A stretch of 64,000 nucleotides of DNA, taken from the NCBI GenBank assembly GCA_958295665.1, contig OY282559.1:260716245-260780244 (forward strand). Direction: 5' to 3'. Shown in pieces: positions 23,274 through 35,405 of this stretch. The translations under genes were made by a program, and so were the position numbers. Source of the stretch: Tipula vernalis. Lineage: Eukaryota; Arthropoda; Insecta; Diptera; Tipulidae. The notes under the pieces were generated by a model. It saw only the letters and a list, made by a program, of their open reading frames with translations, had not been told where the DNA came from and did no database searches. Positions within the stretch are counted from its first letter, which is position 1; every line of letters starts with the position of its first letter.

Positions 23274-24562
23274 ATGGGAATTTATTCATTGAAACAGAGA
23301 GTTTTCATTGTGAAATTTTATTATCAAACTGGTAATTCGGTCAAAAACGTTCTAGTCGAATTTCCAAAACAATTTATTGATAATGATTTACCGAGTGAAG
23401 ATGAAATAAATCAATTTGTTAATTTATTCGAAGAGTTCGGAAGTGTTTATGGACTGAAAAATGTCCAGAAAGACAATGAATCTGATTTAAGTTTTCTTGT
23501 AAGAATGATTAAACAATTACATCAACCAAATACCTTATCACATAATTCAATTCCGTTTTAATTCAGGATACATTAACAATAGAAAATGAAGTTAAAGCTG
23601 ATCCATGTATAATTGACACTACAGATTTCAATGTCCCTGACTGCCTAGAAATACCAGATTACGTTAAACTCGAATACAAGTATGAAAATGAAGATGATAT
23701 TAAAGTAAAAAAAGAATATATTGAAGAAAGTGACCAAATTTACTCATCTTCTGAAAGTGAGGGAGTTACGAACTGGGCTGTTCAACATAAGACAGAAACA
23801 AAACCAATGACAGGTCGTTTGCGCATAAAATGTGAACATTGTGATAAAGTCTTTAATCGAAACTGGGCATATGAACGACACCGCAAAGTTCACGATAACA
23901 CTTGTAAAATTTGTAATAAACGAATTATTAATATAAAAGCGCATATGGAAGTACATAATGGCGTGTTAAGACACGAGTGTAAAATTTGTCATCAGCGGTT
24001 CAAATTTAAGGATCGTTTGAATAATCATACAGCCAATAAACATTCCGAAGAGCGTCCATTTAAATGCGAAACCTGCCAAAACACTTTTAAAACAAAGGAT
24101 CGACTTCGTGAACATAAGAAAACTCATTTGCCTATGGAGAAACGGCCGAAAAAATGTGATAGATGTGAAAAACGGTTCTTAAATAACGTTGATCTGAGGC
24201 GACACATCCGAACACATACGGGGGAAAAAACCACATTATGCAATGAGTGTGGGAAAACATTTAAAACGAATTGGGAATTAAAAATACATGGACGTATGCA
24301 TAGTGGGGAAAGACCACATAGTTGTGAAATATGTGGTAAAACTTTTGTGAGAAACACTACATTGATTATTCACAGACGTCGCCACATGGGCGTCAAACCG
24401 TATAAATGTCGTTATTGTGAAAAAACATTTACGGATTCTGGTGGGCGTAGTATGCATGAACATGTTCATATAGATGACCGACCGTATAAATGTCACATAT
24501 GCAACAAAGCATATAACTTCGGTAGCAGTTTAAGATCGCATATTAAAATTAGCCATTACTAG
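23274..24562 (+). CDS. HTH-zinc finger gene 1 (two exons, 406 aa)
   Basis: Exon 1, 23274-23498 (75 codons), ends at GTAAGA; exon 2, 23567-24562, begins after AATTCAG; the join is in phase 0. Residues 1-65 (MGIYSLKQRVFIVKFYYQTG ... EEFGSVYG) resemble the helix-turn-helix domain called DUF4817 in insects, of transposase origin. Residues 75-155 are acidic linker. Residues ~160-406 hold nine C2H2 zinc fingers; the second is shortened, and several linkers are of the TGEK type. It is likely a sequence-specific DNA-binding nuclear protein. A paralogue with the same exon structure lies 20 kb downstream. No stop or frameshift, so it looks functional. The target genes are unknown. Confidence 0.88.
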
Positions 24563-24652
24563 TAAATTGATGGCTTGTAAGTATTATTTGATAAACAACA
24601 AATAATTTAAAATTAAATAATTGGGCAATTAAATATTTTTTATATTCTTACA

Positions 24653-24998
24653 TATTCTTTTATTTGTTTGTTTGTTTCTTGATTTATTTTTTACCGTCCT
24701 ACTTTACGCCTGGAGTAGCCAAATCGAGGACGGGCGGCTACAGATCCGTCTTTGAAAACCACCTGCACATTGCATTGCTTCATGCCAACCTGTAGTGCTG
24801 ACATGAAAGGTGGATCGGCCCATGGATTCTGCACTCTCAACAGGGGGTCATAGATGTGTTCGTCTTGAACCGATCGTAATCAGATGATGAAAAATCCCTT
24901 TTGCATTCCGCCCCTATAGGGATTCGAACCCGGTACCTCCCGATCCTATCGCCGCAGCTTTAACCACTGCGCCGTTTGCTCGGTTATTCTTTTATTTG
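24653..24998 (-). mobile_element. tRNA-derived SINE, copy 1, with 14-bp target duplications
   Basis: Body 24667-24984 on the minus strand. It starts ACCGAGCAAACGGCGCAGTG, which holds an A box, followed ~40 bp on by the B box GGTTCGAATCC, then a ~210-bp non-tRNA body and an A/T-rich tail with AATAAATCAAG. TATTCTTTTATTTG occurs directly on both sides (24653-24666, 24985-24998). It should be transcribed by RNA polymerase III and mobilised by a LINE. A naive tRNA search might report it as a tRNA gene. Confidence 0.92.
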
Positions 24999-25581
24999 TC
25001 AATAAGCTTCCCAGCCTTAAGGCATTAAACAAAACGGCAAACTGATATTTGAAACCGTAAAATTTTTGAGAAAATTGTTACATTTTGCAATATCAGAATT
25101 ATTAAAAAATGATTCAAATCTAAAAGTACCACCTTACTCTTTTACTTTACGAAGAAAATACTGTTATATTTAGCTTCTTAAAGCTAAATATTACAGTATT
25201 TCCTTTGTAAACAAATATAATCATGTTTATATAAATGTGAAAATGTAATACATGATTTAATTTCATTTAAAAACCCCTACCTAGGTAGTTTTAAATTTTC
25301 CCAACCGCCAAGCTAAAATCCGTCTGTCGAACTACAAAATAAAACTTTTTTCAATTATGCTACAGCACTACCCTCAGTTGATTTGCTATTCATCATGAAT
25401 AAGATCAACTGAGGTGGTGCCACAGCAACGAAACCGATATATAGCGTATTTCCTTGACAAATTTACAACAACAATTGCATAGGCGAAATCCCCGCAAGAA
25501 TAACATTAACCCAAAAAAAAATTGGGCTTAATTAAACATAAGGTTGGCTTTTGTCAATTAAATCAAATTGGCTATTTTCTT
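24999..25581. other. Spacer with a long imperfect hairpin
   Basis: AT-rich intergenic sequence. Apart from the hairpin at 25358-25426 and a GTATTTCC...TTACAACAACAATTGC block (25448-25480) shared with the small MITE at 36555, nothing recognised. Confidence 0.4.
25358..25426. ncRNA. Pre-miRNA-like hairpin (candidate)
   Basis: CCTCAGTTGAT and ATCAACTGAGG form an 11-bp perfect stem that extends outward, with one bulge and a mismatch, through GCACTACC and GGTGGTGC. The loop of 21 bases holds a further ATTCAT/ATGAAT pairing. Length and shape fit a microRNA precursor, but I do not recognise a mature sequence; it could equally be MITE debris. Confidence 0.25.
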
Positions 25582-25798
25582 GGTAAGAAAGTGTTTCTGT
25601 CCCTTTCAATACCCACCAATAGAATGCGTTGATGCATATCTAGTTTGTTTTGAACTCTGAGAATAGAAGTCGTTGAGAAAAACAATAAAAAATAAAGTAA
25701 TAATCTTTGTACTAAATATAATCGGAGTACGGAAAAAATACTGAATTTGATCAACAAAATATAGTTAGAGAATATTGAAAACGGCCTTTTAATTAACA
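25582..25798 (+). mobile_element. Copia element 1, 5' LTR
   Basis: 217 bp, nearly identical to 36117-36334. Begins TGGTAAGAAAGTG (the 3' copy has TGTTAAG) and ends TTAATTAACA. Differences between the LTRs, at the ends and one internal base, show some age. No clean 5-bp target duplication. Confidence 0.9.
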
Positions 25799-25810
25799 TG
25801 GTAGCAGAGG
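25799..25810 (+). promoter_or_regulatory. Copia element 1 primer-binding site
   Basis: TGGTAGCAGAGG directly follows the 5' LTR. The first 11 bases complement the 3' end of initiator tRNA-Met, a common copia-group primer. Confidence 0.7.
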
Positions 25811-25871
25811 TCCGTAGTTTAATTTAATTTAAATAAATTAAATATAATAAAAGAAGGTGCTTCGCAACAAG

Positions 25872-26745
25872 ATGGCGAAAAAAGAAGAACATTTTTCCTT
25901 GCAAATATTTGATGGCACCAATTACGATAAATGGAAATTCAGAGTGAAGCTATATTTGGAAATGAAAAATTGTTACGAGGTAATTGCCCAAGAAGTGAAA
26001 CCGGAGGATATATTAGAAATCGATTGGAAAAAAATGGAAGTCAGGGCGAAGAACTACATCGTGAACAGTGTAAATAACTCACAGCTGGAGTTAATAATTT
26101 CAGAAGAAAGTGCAAGAAGCATGTTAAAGAGGTTTGATGACACGAACTAAAAGTAGTGCGAACAAATTGCTTTGCAAAAGGAAACTACTCGATTTAAAAA
26201 TGAACGAAAGTGATAATCCCACCGATTTTTTTAATATTTTCGAAAAACATTTAAACGAATTAAGAAGTGCCGGTGAAAACGTAAATATTGATGGTAAGCT
26301 AAATTATTTATTGCTTAGCTTGCCTGAATGCTTTTCACATATCGTCGATATTGTAGATGCACTACCAGAAAAAGAAAAATCCATCGAATATATAAAATCG
26401 AAATTATGTTTGGAACACAAGAAGAGAGAAAATTCAAGAGGCCTACAATCATTCAATACCGAATCGTTCAAATTTAAAAATAAAAATACAGACAACAACA
26501 ATATAATATGCTATGGTTGTGAGCAAAGAGGACACATACAAAGGGATTGCCCGAATCGGAATAAAGATGACCAAAGAGGAAATTACAACCAGAGAGGAAA
26601 CAACAACTGGAGAGGACGCAGCTGGAGAGGAAACAACAATACGTCGACTTCAAGAGGTCGAGGAAGAGGGACATACGGACCATCCAGAATAGCAGGAAAT
26701 TCTACAGTACAAGCCGTAGAGATGACACAAACATATTCAATGTAG
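25872..26745 (+). pseudogene. Copia element 1 Gag (frameshifted)
   Basis: Starts MAKKEEHFSLQIFDGTNYDK, the usual copia Gag opening, and ends with a CCHC knuckle (CYGCEQRGHIQRDC) and a Arg/Gly/Asn-rich tail. The frame changes near 26140, just after LKRFDDT, and again near 26735. It was nucleocapsid-forming; now broken. Confidence 0.85.
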
Positions 26746-26769
26746 AAGTAATGACGTCACAAGCACAGC

Positions 26770-28411
26770 ATGAAAATGAAAATTAGGGCGGATAACAAAA
26801 TAGTGACTTGGTTACTAGACAGTGAGTATTCCGATCATATAATAAACGATGAGAGATATTTTTGCGAATATAAAATGTTAGGAAACTCCGTTGACATCAA
26901 GGTTGGTGACGGTTTTTCATTAAAAGCCAATAAGATAGGCGATATTATTATGTTCTGGAATAATAATGGAACCATGAAAAAAACAAAAATTCGCAATGTA
27001 TACTGTGTACCCAGTATGAAACAAAATTTATTAAGTGTTTCAAGTATTGCCAATCAAAATAATTTAATAATATTTAATAACAACGGTGCCGACATTTATG
27101 GGCCTAGAAATAATTTAATCGCTGTAGCTGTAAAGAAAAATAAACTGTTTGAGCTGACAGATGAAATAGGCATAGACAAAACAGATTCAAAATCATACGT
27201 AAGTGTTGCTCAAATGTCTAATAAAGAGAAATGGCATAGAATTCTTGGTCACACTAACTTCAACAGCCTAAAGGAATTATGTGAATACAAATTATTAGAT
27301 GGATTACCTAGTAATATTGGAAAAGAGTTTGTGCAGTGTGAAATATGTCTTGCAAATAAAATGTGCAATTTACCATTTGAGAACAATAGGCGACGGGCGC
27401 AAGATGTGTTGGAGTTAATACATACAGATGTCCATGGTCCGGCAAATACTACAGGCTATCGAGGTGAAAGATATTTTGTGAGCTTCGTTGATGACTTCAG
27501 TAGAATCGCGTCAGTATACTGTATTAAACAAAAAAGTGATGTGTTTGACTGTTTTGTTCTATACATAAAATTCGTACAAAATCAGACTGGAAAAAAAAAT
27601 TAAGGAAATACGGTGCGACAACGGAAAGGAATACCTTAATGGACAGTTCTATCAACTTTGTAAACAAGAAGGCATACATTTAAATCCAGCTCCCCCATAT
27701 ACTCACGAGCTGAATGGCGTAGCAGAAAGATTTAATAGGACAATCATGGATAGAGCAAGGTGTTTGCTATCTGAAGCAGGGATCAGTAAGTGCTACTGGC
27801 CAGAATGTATAAAAACTGCAGCTTATATAGGAAACAGACTATTGACAAATACAATGATCAGGAAAACACCTTTTGAGATATTTTTTGGAAGAAAACCTGA
27901 TGTGTCCAATTTAAAAATTTATGGGAGTACAGTTTTTGTGAGAATCGCTGATGAGTGTAGAAAATCAAAACTAAATCCAAAAGCTGCCAAAGGTATACTT
28001 GTAGGTTACACAGATATGGGATATAGAGTTTTAGTGGAAAATAACGTTATTGTAAGTCGTCATGTGAGATTTGTGGAAAAATCCGAAAATTACGTTAAGT
28101 TTACTGATGAAAGTGATCAAGAAAATGAAACAGAACAGGAAAACTATGATATGGGCGAAGAAGAAAAAGGCGAGACAGACAATGAGAGGAAAAATGAACA
28201 AAAAAATGTAAGAAATGAAGAAAATGAAGAAGTGAGGGAAAGACCACAACGAACTAGGAAGCTGCCAGCGAAATATGATGACCATATAGTATATGTTAAT
28301 TTTTGTGATGCATGTATACCAGAAAACTATGAGGAAGCAATAAATAGTACCGATTCCAAGAAATGGAGAAAAGCAATGGATGAAGAGATGCAGAGTCTAG
28401 AAAAAAAATAA
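26770..28411 (+). pseudogene. Copia element 1 protease and integrase (frameshifted)
   Basis: The protease motif reads LLDSEYSDHIINDE where copia has DSG: the catalytic-loop Gly is replaced by Glu. Next come the zinc-binding HHCC region (HRILGHTNFNS ... CEICLANKMC) and integrase core with HTDVHGP, RCDNGKEYLN and NGVAERFNRT. The frame breaks at about 27600 in a run of nine A. After the core is an acidic linker. The ORF stops at 28411, just before a MITE insertion. Confidence 0.88.
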
Positions 28412-28424
28412 AACGTGGGATATA

Positions 28425-28837
28425 TACTAAAGATACATGTTAAACCGAAAGTGATCTGACTGAAAACGTCTGAGTTAAATTCAACATGTAAACGGCGACT
28501 TGACTGAAAGTGTTCTGAAAGTAGTCTGAGTTCGGTCAACTTAAATTTGGTTGGTTGAGTCAGTTTGTATATTGAGTTAAACATGTAAACTTTAGTTTAG
28601 TTGAACTGACAGATTTTTTCATACTGTTAAAAGGGCAAAATGTTTTTATACATTTTCCAAGTGGTTTTTAAATTATTTTAAATAATTTTTTAATAATTTT
28701 AGAACAAAGTGACATTTGAACTGTCAGCTCAGATCAAATAAAAAAGTCCCATGTAAACACCAACCCAAATTTTCAGTCAGATCACGTTCAGATAAAACTC
28801 AGTCAGACCACTTTCGGTTTAACATGTATCTTTAGTA
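28425..28837. mobile_element. MITE (413 bp) inserted in copia element 1
   Basis: Perfect-ended inverted repeats starting TACTAAAGATACATGTTAAA and continuing to ~40 bp. ATA occurs on both sides (28422-28424, 28838-28840), and removing the element with one ATA restores the copia frame (TWDIVEEP), so the 3-bp duplication is well supported. A truncated relative lies at 54125-54206. Confidence 0.9.
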
Positions 28838-29976
28838 ATAGTTGAAGAACCGACTGATAAGAAAACAATAGAAGTGAAATGGATTTACAAAATAAAGTCG
28901 AATGTAAAGTATAAAGCGCGTGTTGTAGCCAAAGGATTTCAACAAATGTATAACGAAAATGAAGAAATTTACTCCCCTGTTGCTAGGATGACAACTTTGA
29001 AAGTATTACTGTCAACATCATGTGTTTATGGTTGGCAAATTGAACAAATGGATGTAGAAACTGCGTTTTTAAATGGAATTATAAAAACTGAAGTATATAT
29101 CTATCCACCCGATGGGTATAATGTTGAACCAAACAAAGTTTGTCTATTAAAGAAGTCATTGTACGGATTAAGAGAAAGCCCACGCGATTGGTACGAATGC
29201 TTTCATGATTATATGACTAAAATGAATTTCAAAAGATCAAATCATGATTACTGTTTATATACAGGAAACATAAATAATGAATATTTATATATAATTTTGT
29301 ATGTTGATGACTTATTAATCATTGGGAAAAGTATCATCAGTATAGGTCATGTGAAACAAATGTTAAACAGTAAATTTAGCATGAAAGATTTGGGAAGAGT
29401 GAAACAGTATCTCGGTATATAGACATAGAATATACCCCTAATGAAAAAAAGATGTATTTAAGTCAAGCTGAATACATCAAAAGCCTAGCAGAAAAATATA
29501 ATGTCACAGAGTCGAAAAAATTTGAAACACCAATGGAAATTAATTTAAAATTGGAGCCAAGTGAAAAAGTCAATGAGAAATTGAAATACAGAAACTTAGT
29601 TGGAGCTTTGTTGTATATAGCAAATGGAACACGACCAGATGTGTCTTATTCGGTAAATTATTTAAGTCGTTTTCAAAACAGTTACGATAATAATCACTAC
29701 AATTATGCATTACGGGTACTGAAATACCTGTATCATACGCGGTCATTAAAGTTGACCTTCAGATCATCGTTCGATGAGGTGTTGGATGCTTATGTGGATG
29801 CTGATTGGGCAGCAGATATAATAGATAGAAAGTCCACCACTGGAATTGTGATTAGAGTATTTGGAAATATTGTGAAATGGAAATCACAGAAACAGAAGAT
29901 AGTGTCTCGAGCTTCTACTCACGCGGAGTATTATGCATTAGCTGATTGTGTTGAGGAAGTTTTACCGATCAAAGGA
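28838..29976 (+). pseudogene. Copia element 1 reverse transcriptase and RNase H, first part
   Basis: RT blocks in order: KYKARVVAKGFQQ, YSPVARMTTLK, QMDVETAFLNG, LKKSLYGLRESPRDWY, and YVDD at 29300-29311. The frame shifts at ~29420 (after KQYLGI), then continues into the connection and RNase H (YVDADWAADIIDRKSTTG, STHAEYYALADCVEE). It is cut at 29976 by the Gypsy insertion and resumes at 35819. A few residues before KYKARVVAKG seem deleted. Confidence 0.88.
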
Positions 29977-30389
29977 TTGTGGGGATATATTCCTAAATAA
30001 ATCCTATCCAAAAATTATTTGTTCAGATTCGTATTGTCAACAAGTGAGTAAACAAATAGAAGCAATCATAGAGTTCGATAAAATATGGAACGCTTACATT
30101 CTCCCCTAAACGCAGTGTTCATAAAAACATAGCTTTTTTACCTAACAAACATTTTGTTTAAAAATAAAATGGAGGTTGAAAAGAGATATTCGAAATATGC
30201 AGTTCATTACTATATGTACTAAAAAATAAATAAATATAAATATAGTATGAACGATATGCATATTTAAGTGTTATAACGTTCTTTTAAAAAATACATTAAA
30301 TAAATATAATAAATAATAAAGATTTATTTAAATAAATAAAATTTATGGTGTGTTTTAATAATCAAATGAATAGATAATTAATTCCCCAT
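29977..30389 (+). mobile_element. CsRn1-type Gypsy element, 5' LTR
   Basis: 413 bp. By reading side by side I find one difference (TTCCCC against TTTCCC near the end) from the 3' LTR at 35406-35818, so the insertion is very recent. The 4-bp AGGA at 29973-29976 recurs at 35819-35822. Confidence 0.93.
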
Positions 30390-30392
30390 AAC

Positions 30393-30402
30393 TGGTGACC
30401 CC
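30393..30402 (+). promoter_or_regulatory. Gypsy (CsRn1) primer-binding site
   Basis: TGGTGACCCC three bases inside the LTR. From memory, TGGTGACCCC primer sites (tRNA-Trp type) characterise the CsRn1 clade, which agrees with the Gag motif of this element. Confidence 0.65.
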
Positions 30403-30452
30403 AAAGATCAAAAAACGCAACCAACCAAAGAACAAGCATAACAACCAGCGAA

Positions 30453-30610
30453 GCCGTTAACCAGCAATACAGCACAATAATCAGCAAAGCCGTTAACCAG
30501 CAATACAGCACAACAATCAGCAAAGCCGTTAACCAGCAATACAGCATAATAACCAGCAAAGCCGTTAACCAGCAATTCAGCATAATAGCCAGCAAAGCCG
30601 TTTTAAACAA
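30453..30610 (+). repeat. 36-bp tandem repeats in the Gypsy leader
   Basis: Four to five copies of a 36-bp unit containing GCCGTTAACCAGCAATACAG and AATCAGCAAA in the leader between primer site and gag. Small substitutions between units. No function can be assigned. Confidence 0.88.
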
Positions 30611-31135
30611 CAATACCGTTTAGCTATATCGGCCAGCCAAAACATCGCTATAAATCAACAACTAAACTGCTAATAACAGCGAGTTTAAATCAACCATTTT
30701 CCAGACACCAAACATCTGAATATTGCATTGACGACATAGCTCCCACCAGTGGTAAGCGGTCAACCGAAATATTCAGTGTAGTTAATACATAAACAGTTCT
30801 GGCCCCCACCCGTGGTAAGCTAAAAGAGTTTTTGTTGTTTAGCCGTGCAAGGTCGCACAAGGAAGACATCATCACTAACCAAAAAGCGTACACGACGAAA
30901 GGAGGAGAACCGTGAGTATTCCAAATTTTAAAGAACTACATGTTAAAAAATTAAAAAAAAAAACGAAAAATCAATATTATTTTGGTGTCGTTTATTTGTT
31001 GGTTTACTCATTTGTCGTCAGTTCACAATATTATTCTTACCTCGTTTGTTTCACTGTCCACAATTATCACCATTTTCTCACCTATTTAAAAAATTTTTTG
31101 TTCGTGTTAAATTTATTTTTATTTTTAAAAAAATT

Positions 31136-32119
31136 ATGGATCCCAATACTCCTCAAATAGATAACACACCAGACAGAACCATGACTAACGAAGAAATTTT
31201 GGCTTTAATAGACGCACTACGACAACAACTGACAATCGATGATAACATTGCTGAGGAAGGTCCAAGCCCATCAACCAATTCTCCACCTCCAGTTATAATA
31301 CCAATACCAGCTAATGTGACAAATATCGCACATGTAGCGTTTAGACCTCCACAACACCTATACAGTCAAAATCCGGTCATTTGGTTTTCGATATTAGAGC
31401 AGTCATTCCTGTTAGCAAACATTACCACGGAACAGACAAAATACGCACACGCACTCGCAGCTTTAGACGCACGACATCACGACACTTTTGGAAATATAAT
31501 ACTACGGGACAAAAAGACTACTCCTTACACTGCGTTCAAGGAGGAAGTTGTACGAGTGTTAGGAGAGACGGAACGGACGAAATTAAATAATGTTTTACAC
31601 GGACTTACTCTCGGAGACCAGAAACCATCCATGCTACTCAATAAATTCAGACTGAACGCGGGAACAGTTTTCGATGACAACGCAATACGACAACTATGGA
31701 TGAAACGACTTCCAGCACAAATACAGATGATACTGACTCCATTTGAAAATGACGTTTTACTAGCAATATTAGCCACTCGAGCAGACAATATTTTGGAGAC
31801 GATGACAAACTCATTAAACATCAACAGCATATCAGATTCTACAACAGAAAATACAGAACTGAAACATTATAAAGCAGAGACGGACAGCAAAATTGATAAA
31901 CTAACAGGAATGATTGCAGAATTATGTAGCAATTCTCGTGCACGTCCAAATTCTCGGTCAAAATTTCGAAGTCCGTCACGATCACCAATTCGAAAACTGA
32001 ATCCAAAATTTAAAATTTGTTATTTTCATTTTAAATTCGGTGAAAACGCAAAACAATGTGTGATGGGGTGCGAACATTTTGAGGAACACTTAAAAAATGT
32101 TGACAAAAATTTTCGCTAG
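31136..32119 (+). CDS. CsRn1-type Gypsy Gag
   Basis: About 327 aa from ATG 31136 ([14 protein letters not shown]). The middle carries the capsid core ([20 protein letters not shown], then [10 protein letters not shown] ... [14 protein letters not shown]). It ends with a Ser/Arg-rich stretch and [18 protein letters not shown], a Cys-His-Cys-Cys motif seen in the CsRn1 clade instead of a CCHC knuckle. An upstream in-frame extension to 31046 is likely leader. The ORF overlaps pol in another frame by 16 bases. Confidence 0.88.
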   Translation: MDPNTPQIDNTPDRTMTNEEILALIDALRQQLTIDDNIAEEGPSPSTNSPPPVIIPIPANVTNIAHVAFRPPQHLYSQNPVIWFSILEQSFLLANITTEQTKYAHALAALDARHHDTFGNIILRDKKTTPYTAFKEEVVRVLGETERTKLNNVLHGLTLGDQKPSMLLNKFRLNAGTVFDDNAIRQLWMKRLPAQIQMILTPFENDVLLAILATRADNILETMTNSLNINSISDSTTENTELKHYKAETDSKIDKLTGMIAELCSNSRARPNSRSKFRSPSRSPIRKLNPKFKICYFHFKFGENAKQCVMGCEHFEEHLKNVDKNFR

Positions 32120-35100
32120 ACCATCACGAATTAACGGCAAGTGTTGATGGTCAACTAGCGAGCCGTTTAGTAATTTTTGATAGAAACACGAGACTAAAAT
32201 TTTTAGTGGACACCGGAGCAGATGTTTCAGTCATTCCAGAAAATCTGTATCAAACAACACTTATATCAAATTCTACAAAAAAATTATTCGCGGCAAACGG
32301 CACTCCGGTAAAATCTTTCGGCACTAAAATTTTAAAATTAGACTTCGGACTTCGACGAGAATTCCGTTGGGAGTTTATCATCGCTGAAGTTTCATTGCCA
32401 ATGATAGGGGCGGATTTTTTAAAACAAACAGGCCTTTTAGTAGACATCCAGGGACAGAGGATAATTGATCCGTTAACCTCCCTGTTTGTCAGAGGTGTCT
32501 TATCACAAGAACCAAATCCGACCCTATCTTTTATTAACAAAACGAACCAAAATTCTAAAATCGACATTTTGATCGGGAAATTTCCGGGTTTAGTGAACAG
32601 TGGTCTATCTACTAAATTAATTAAACACAAAATTACTCACCGTTTGGAAACTAATGGACCCCCTGTATCTTGTAAAACACGACGTTTGGCACCCGACAAA
32701 CTGCAAATTGCAAAAGTTGAGTTCGAACACATGATGGCACAAGGAATATGCAGACCAAGTAGCAGTGCCTGGTTCAGTCCACTTCATTTAGTCAAGAAGA
32801 AGAATGGAACATGGAGACCATGTGGTGATTATAGGTCGTTGAATAATATAACCATCCCAGATCGTTACCCCATTCCGCACCTTCAAGATTTTTCGTATCA
32901 ACTTGAAGGTTGCACCATTTTTTCGACACTAGACCTTGTCCAGGCGTACCACCAAATTCCCATCGAACCAACGGACATACCCAAAACAGCAATATCTACA
33001 CCTTTCGGCCTTTTTGAATTCACAAAAATGACATTCGGACTACGGAATGCAGCACAGACATTTCAAAGACTAATGCATTCCATACTTTTAGGCCTTAACT
33101 TCTGTTTTGTATATTTAGACGACGTATTAATTGCATCCAAATCACTTGACGAACATTTAGAACACCTCGAAATTGTTTTTCAAAAATTTTCAGACAACGG
33201 ACTTATAATTAATACGGACAAATGCGTTTTCGCACAGACAGAAATTGTATTTTTAGGACACACGGTCACTGGACAAGGTATACTTCCAAATCAAGACCGC
33301 ATCCAAATTGTCAAAAACTATAAACGCCCAGAAACTGTTGATGGTATCAAACGTTTTTTGGGCACGATAAATTTTTACAGACGTTTCATTCCCGGCGCCG
33401 CGGCAGACCAAATTCTTCTAAACGATTTACTCAAAGGTTATAAAAAAAACAGCAAACAACTAATTGACTGGTCAACACCACTAATTCAAGCTTTTGAAAA
33501 TTGTAAATCAAAATTATGCGAAGCAACGTTGCTGAATCACCCAGCGATTTTAGCTCCACTCGCGATCATGGTCGACGCTTCAGATACGGCAATTGGGGCA
33601 GTTGTACAGCAGTACATCTCCGATACTTGGCAACCACTCGGTTTCTTCTCAGTACGACTTAACGAAACGCAAAAACGGTACAGTGCTTATGACAGAGAGT
33701 TGCTTGCAGCTTACTCTGGCATTAAGCACTTCAAATTCTTATTGGAAGGTCGTGAGTTCACATTGTTCACCGACCACAAACCATTAATCTACGCATTCAA
33801 ACAAAACCCTGAAAAAGCATCTCCTCGTCAATTCAGACATCTAGATTTCATCGGCCAATTCACTACCGATATTCAACACGTCTCCGGCATAAATAATGTC
33901 GTTGCAGATACCCTCTCCCGCATCAATCAAATTTCTATTCCTGAAAGCATTGATTATGCAGCAATCGCAGATGCTCAAACCAATGATATCGAACTACGAG
34001 AGATTTTAAATAATAATACAAACACATCTCTTAAACTAGTGCAAATCCCTCTAACGTTCAACGCAACTAAATCCATATGTTGCGACGTATCAACCGGTGT
34101 ACCAAGACCCTTCATTCCGCCAGCATTTCGGAAAATTGTTTTTGAATCTTTACATAATTTATCTCATCCGGGCGTAAAAGCTTCCATCAAATTATTGACT
34201 TCAAATGTTGTTTGGCCCTCCATTTCCAAAGATTCAAAAACGATGGCTCAAAATTGTATACCATGTCAAAAATCGAAAATTTCAAGGCACATCCAATCAC
34301 CTCTCGGCTCTTACAATCTCGCTTCTCAACGATTCACAGAAATTCACTTGGATATCATTGGTCCACTTCCAATCTCCGGAAACAACCGATATTGCGTGAC
34401 GTTAATTGATCGTTACTCGCGTTGGGCTGAGGCGGTGCCAGTGCCGGACATGACTGCTGTCACTGTCGCATTTGCCGTATATTCAACTTGGATAGCTCGA
34501 TTCGGCGTGCCAGAATTCATCGTTACAGATCAGGGGGCTCAATTCGAATCACATTTATTTTCGGAATTATCTACACTTTTAGGCTTCCAACATCGACGTA
34601 CAACTAGCTACAATCCAAAATGTAATGGCATGATTGAAAGATGGCATCGCACCATCAAATCAGCCATTATGTGTCACAACAGACCAGATTGAGCTAACAT
34701 TTTACCGACAATTCTACTGGGACTTCGTACCACTTACAGCGAAGAACTAAAAACTACACCAGCAGAACTAGTTTATGGATCCACTGTTCGAATTCCTGGA
34801 CAATTTTTTGATCAATCTTCCGATACCAAAATTTCACAAAACGATTTCGTTCAAAATTTGAAAAATCATTTCAAAGAAATACGACCAACACCAGCATCTC
34901 GGCATTCTACGAACAAAATTTTCATTTCGAAAGACTTGCCTTCCTCATCTCATGTTTTCTTACGGACGGACGCATTACGGAAATCACTTGAACCGCCGTA
35001 CACAGGACCCTACAGAGTTATAGAGAAAACAGATAAAACTTTTACACTTGAAATTAAAGGCAAACCGGTCAAAGTATCAATCGACAGACTAAAACCGTGT

Positions 35101-35304
35101 CATTTGGAAAACACTCAAGACGTACAAACACCAACTACTAAAACCAATAGACCAAATTTCGACCAACAATTAATAGTTTCAGAGAACGGTAAAACTACAT
35201 CAACAAAAAAAGTTACTTTCGATTTACAACAAAAACCACCTACAGAACCGACTCAAACAAGATCAAGACGAATTATCAGAACACCGTCACGATACAAACA
35301 ATAA
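32104..35304 (+). pseudogene. CsRn1-type Gypsy Pol, intact except one nonsense codon
   Basis: One frame in the -1 register to gag. Domains in order: protease (VDTGADVS at 32206), RT with YLDD at 33112-33123, RNase H ([15 protein letters not shown] ... [12 protein letters not shown]), integrase HHCC (HNLSHPG ... CIPCQK) and DDE core ([27 protein letters not shown]), then a GPYRVIEK (GPY/F) module and a basic C-terminus. The only lesion I see is TGA at 34690-34692, after the catalytic Glu, at a position where Gypsy integrases have Trp. The reading frame continues unbroken to 35304. No env-like ORF follows. Confidence 0.92.
32107..32113 (+). promoter_or_regulatory. Predicted -1 frameshift site (A AAT TTT)
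   Basis: In the gag frame the last codons are AAA AAT TTT CGC TAG. The heptamer A AAT TTT fits the X XXY YYZ rule, and pol is open in the -1 frame from 32104, so slippage here would fuse Gag to protease. Spacer pairing was not worked out. Confidence 0.65.
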
Positions 35305-35405
35305 TACCACAAGACTTCACACAATCACAAAATTCAATTATTTCAGACGAACGATACTTACTCACTTATACGTAAATTCATACAGAATCTACTGGAAGGG
35401 GAGTA

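Noticed and set aside
24904..24984. tRNA gene on the minus strand
   Set aside because: The A and B boxes belong to a SINE: the tRNA-like part lacks a proper acceptor stem, is followed by a conserved non-tRNA body, and is flanked by a 14-bp target duplication.
25448..25480. A second full copy of the 36555 MITE
   Set aside because: Only one end-like block (GTATTTCC...AACAACAATTGC) is present; no partner end was found before copia element 1.
30000..30000. A copia RNase H end at the stop near 30000
   Set aside because: That stop lies in the inserted Gypsy LTR; the true copia frame resumes at 35819.
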